A stretch of 60,000 nt of DNA, taken from assembly GCF_032854445.1 (NCBI RefSeq), contig NC_088295.1:5770501-5830500 (forward strand), read 5' to 3'. The translations under genes and the position numbers were made by a program. Within the stretch, counting starts at the first letter, position 1. Each line of letters opens with the position of its first letter. Positions 59,270 to 60,000 of the stretch are shown piece after piece. The notes beneath the pieces are model-generated. The model was not told the DNA's origin. It worked only from the letters and a program-made list of their open reading frames with translations, and made no database searches. The DNA comes from Liolophura sinensis (Eukaryota > Mollusca > Polyplacophora > Chitonida > Chitonidae).

Positions 59270-60000
59270 CTGACAGATGTTTTCAGCCTCGTAAACCCGG
59301 CTGGTGTTTGGGTACGGCTAATGGTTTTCCTGAATAAACTCATGTGTGGATACATGATACTGTCAGCATGTCAAATGTAACTAAGCTGTTGATGGCAACT
59401 AATTACACCATGCGTGCTTTTCACACGATGAAAAACCATACCTACTCATTCTTTAAGGAATGTGGTTGTTAAAGACTCCTTGCGTTTTCAACCTTGGTTA
59501 TTATACCTGGGATTATGCTACATTTTAATTAACAAAGATTCGTGGATATATTGTATCCTCAGCCTTCACCAGCAGCCTGAGAAACAGGCAATTACATTCT
59601 CAAAAATAGTTTATCATTTGTTTTCGCTAATTGTAAAGGCAATGTATTTTCGACCAGTGTAAGAAGGTTAAGGGTATTCTATGTACCTGTCTGAGATTGG
59701 TAGTTTATCAAAAGGATTGCACTAGTCAGCTATCATGGCGGACTTTCCTAGACTCACTGAGTCAGATAAGATCTATCGATGAACCCCTCTCTTGTTCTCC
59801 TCCTTCTCAAAACAAGCATCATTACGTGCTTCTCTCACCAAGCGTGCGTGCCGTTTTCTGACAGCTTTGCTTCGAAGCAATCGTATTCATACACGCTGAA
59901 TCGCATGACTGTCTTGCAGGCTGATAGGAGTTAAAACGGGCTAGTGTTGGAGACGATAAACTGTAGCCTCTACCTCCGGCTCACGCGATCTCAGATCTGT
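59270..60000. other. No gene recognised
   Basis: No opsin exon or repeat family recognised in this last stretch. Confidence 0.5.

Overview
The window is animal genomic DNA: intron-rich, AT-rich and very rich in minisatellites and short mobile elements. The split genes, the tRNA-derived SINEs with target-site duplications, and the rhabdomeric-opsin type of N-terminus suggest a marine lophotrochozoan, probably a mollusc or brachiopod. I cannot fix the species from the sequence alone.

Two host genes can be supported. The first is the 5' part of a type I fatty acid synthase gene (FASN) on the minus strand. Nine coding exons between 6682 and 193 encode about 665 residues: a short N-terminal extension, the complete ketosynthase with its Cys-His-His triad, the linker, and the start of the malonyl/acetyl transferase through the GHSVGE serine. 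All exons join in frame at GT-AG sites. The rest of the gene lies beyond position 1. A plausible non-coding first exon (10960 to about 11100) and core promoter (TATA box, inverted CCAAT boxes, CACGTG E-boxes) lie 4.3 kb upstream of the coding start. The second gene is the first coding exon of an opsin-like GPCR on the plus strand (54960-55210). It ends in TM1 at a consensus splice donor; its other exons were not found.

Everything else is repeats or sequence I cannot assign. Two tRNA-derived SINE families are present. SINE-A has a CACT-repeat tail and copies at 4.1, 16.6 and 30.4 kb, all with perfect target-site duplications. SINE-B has an AAATAAAT tail and many copies. At least ten minisatellite arrays with units of 14 to 55 bp fill about one sixth of the window. 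There are degenerate non-LTR retrotransposon fragments (clearest at 21.9-22.4 kb) and several elements with terminal inverted repeats (17.6, 23.1, 51.4 and 51.7-53.3 kb).

The most striking structures lie between 38 and 46.4 kb. A 34-bp minisatellite is interrupted by a SINE. It is followed by a 2.6-kb foldback-type palindrome whose two arms are built from a 14-bp minisatellite in opposite orientations. Next comes a block duplicated from 30 kb, and then a second 3-kb inverted duplication whose spacer contains a perfect 28-bp hairpin. Between 31.3 and 36.7 kb there is an old tandem duplication in which minisatellites have expanded differently in each copy.
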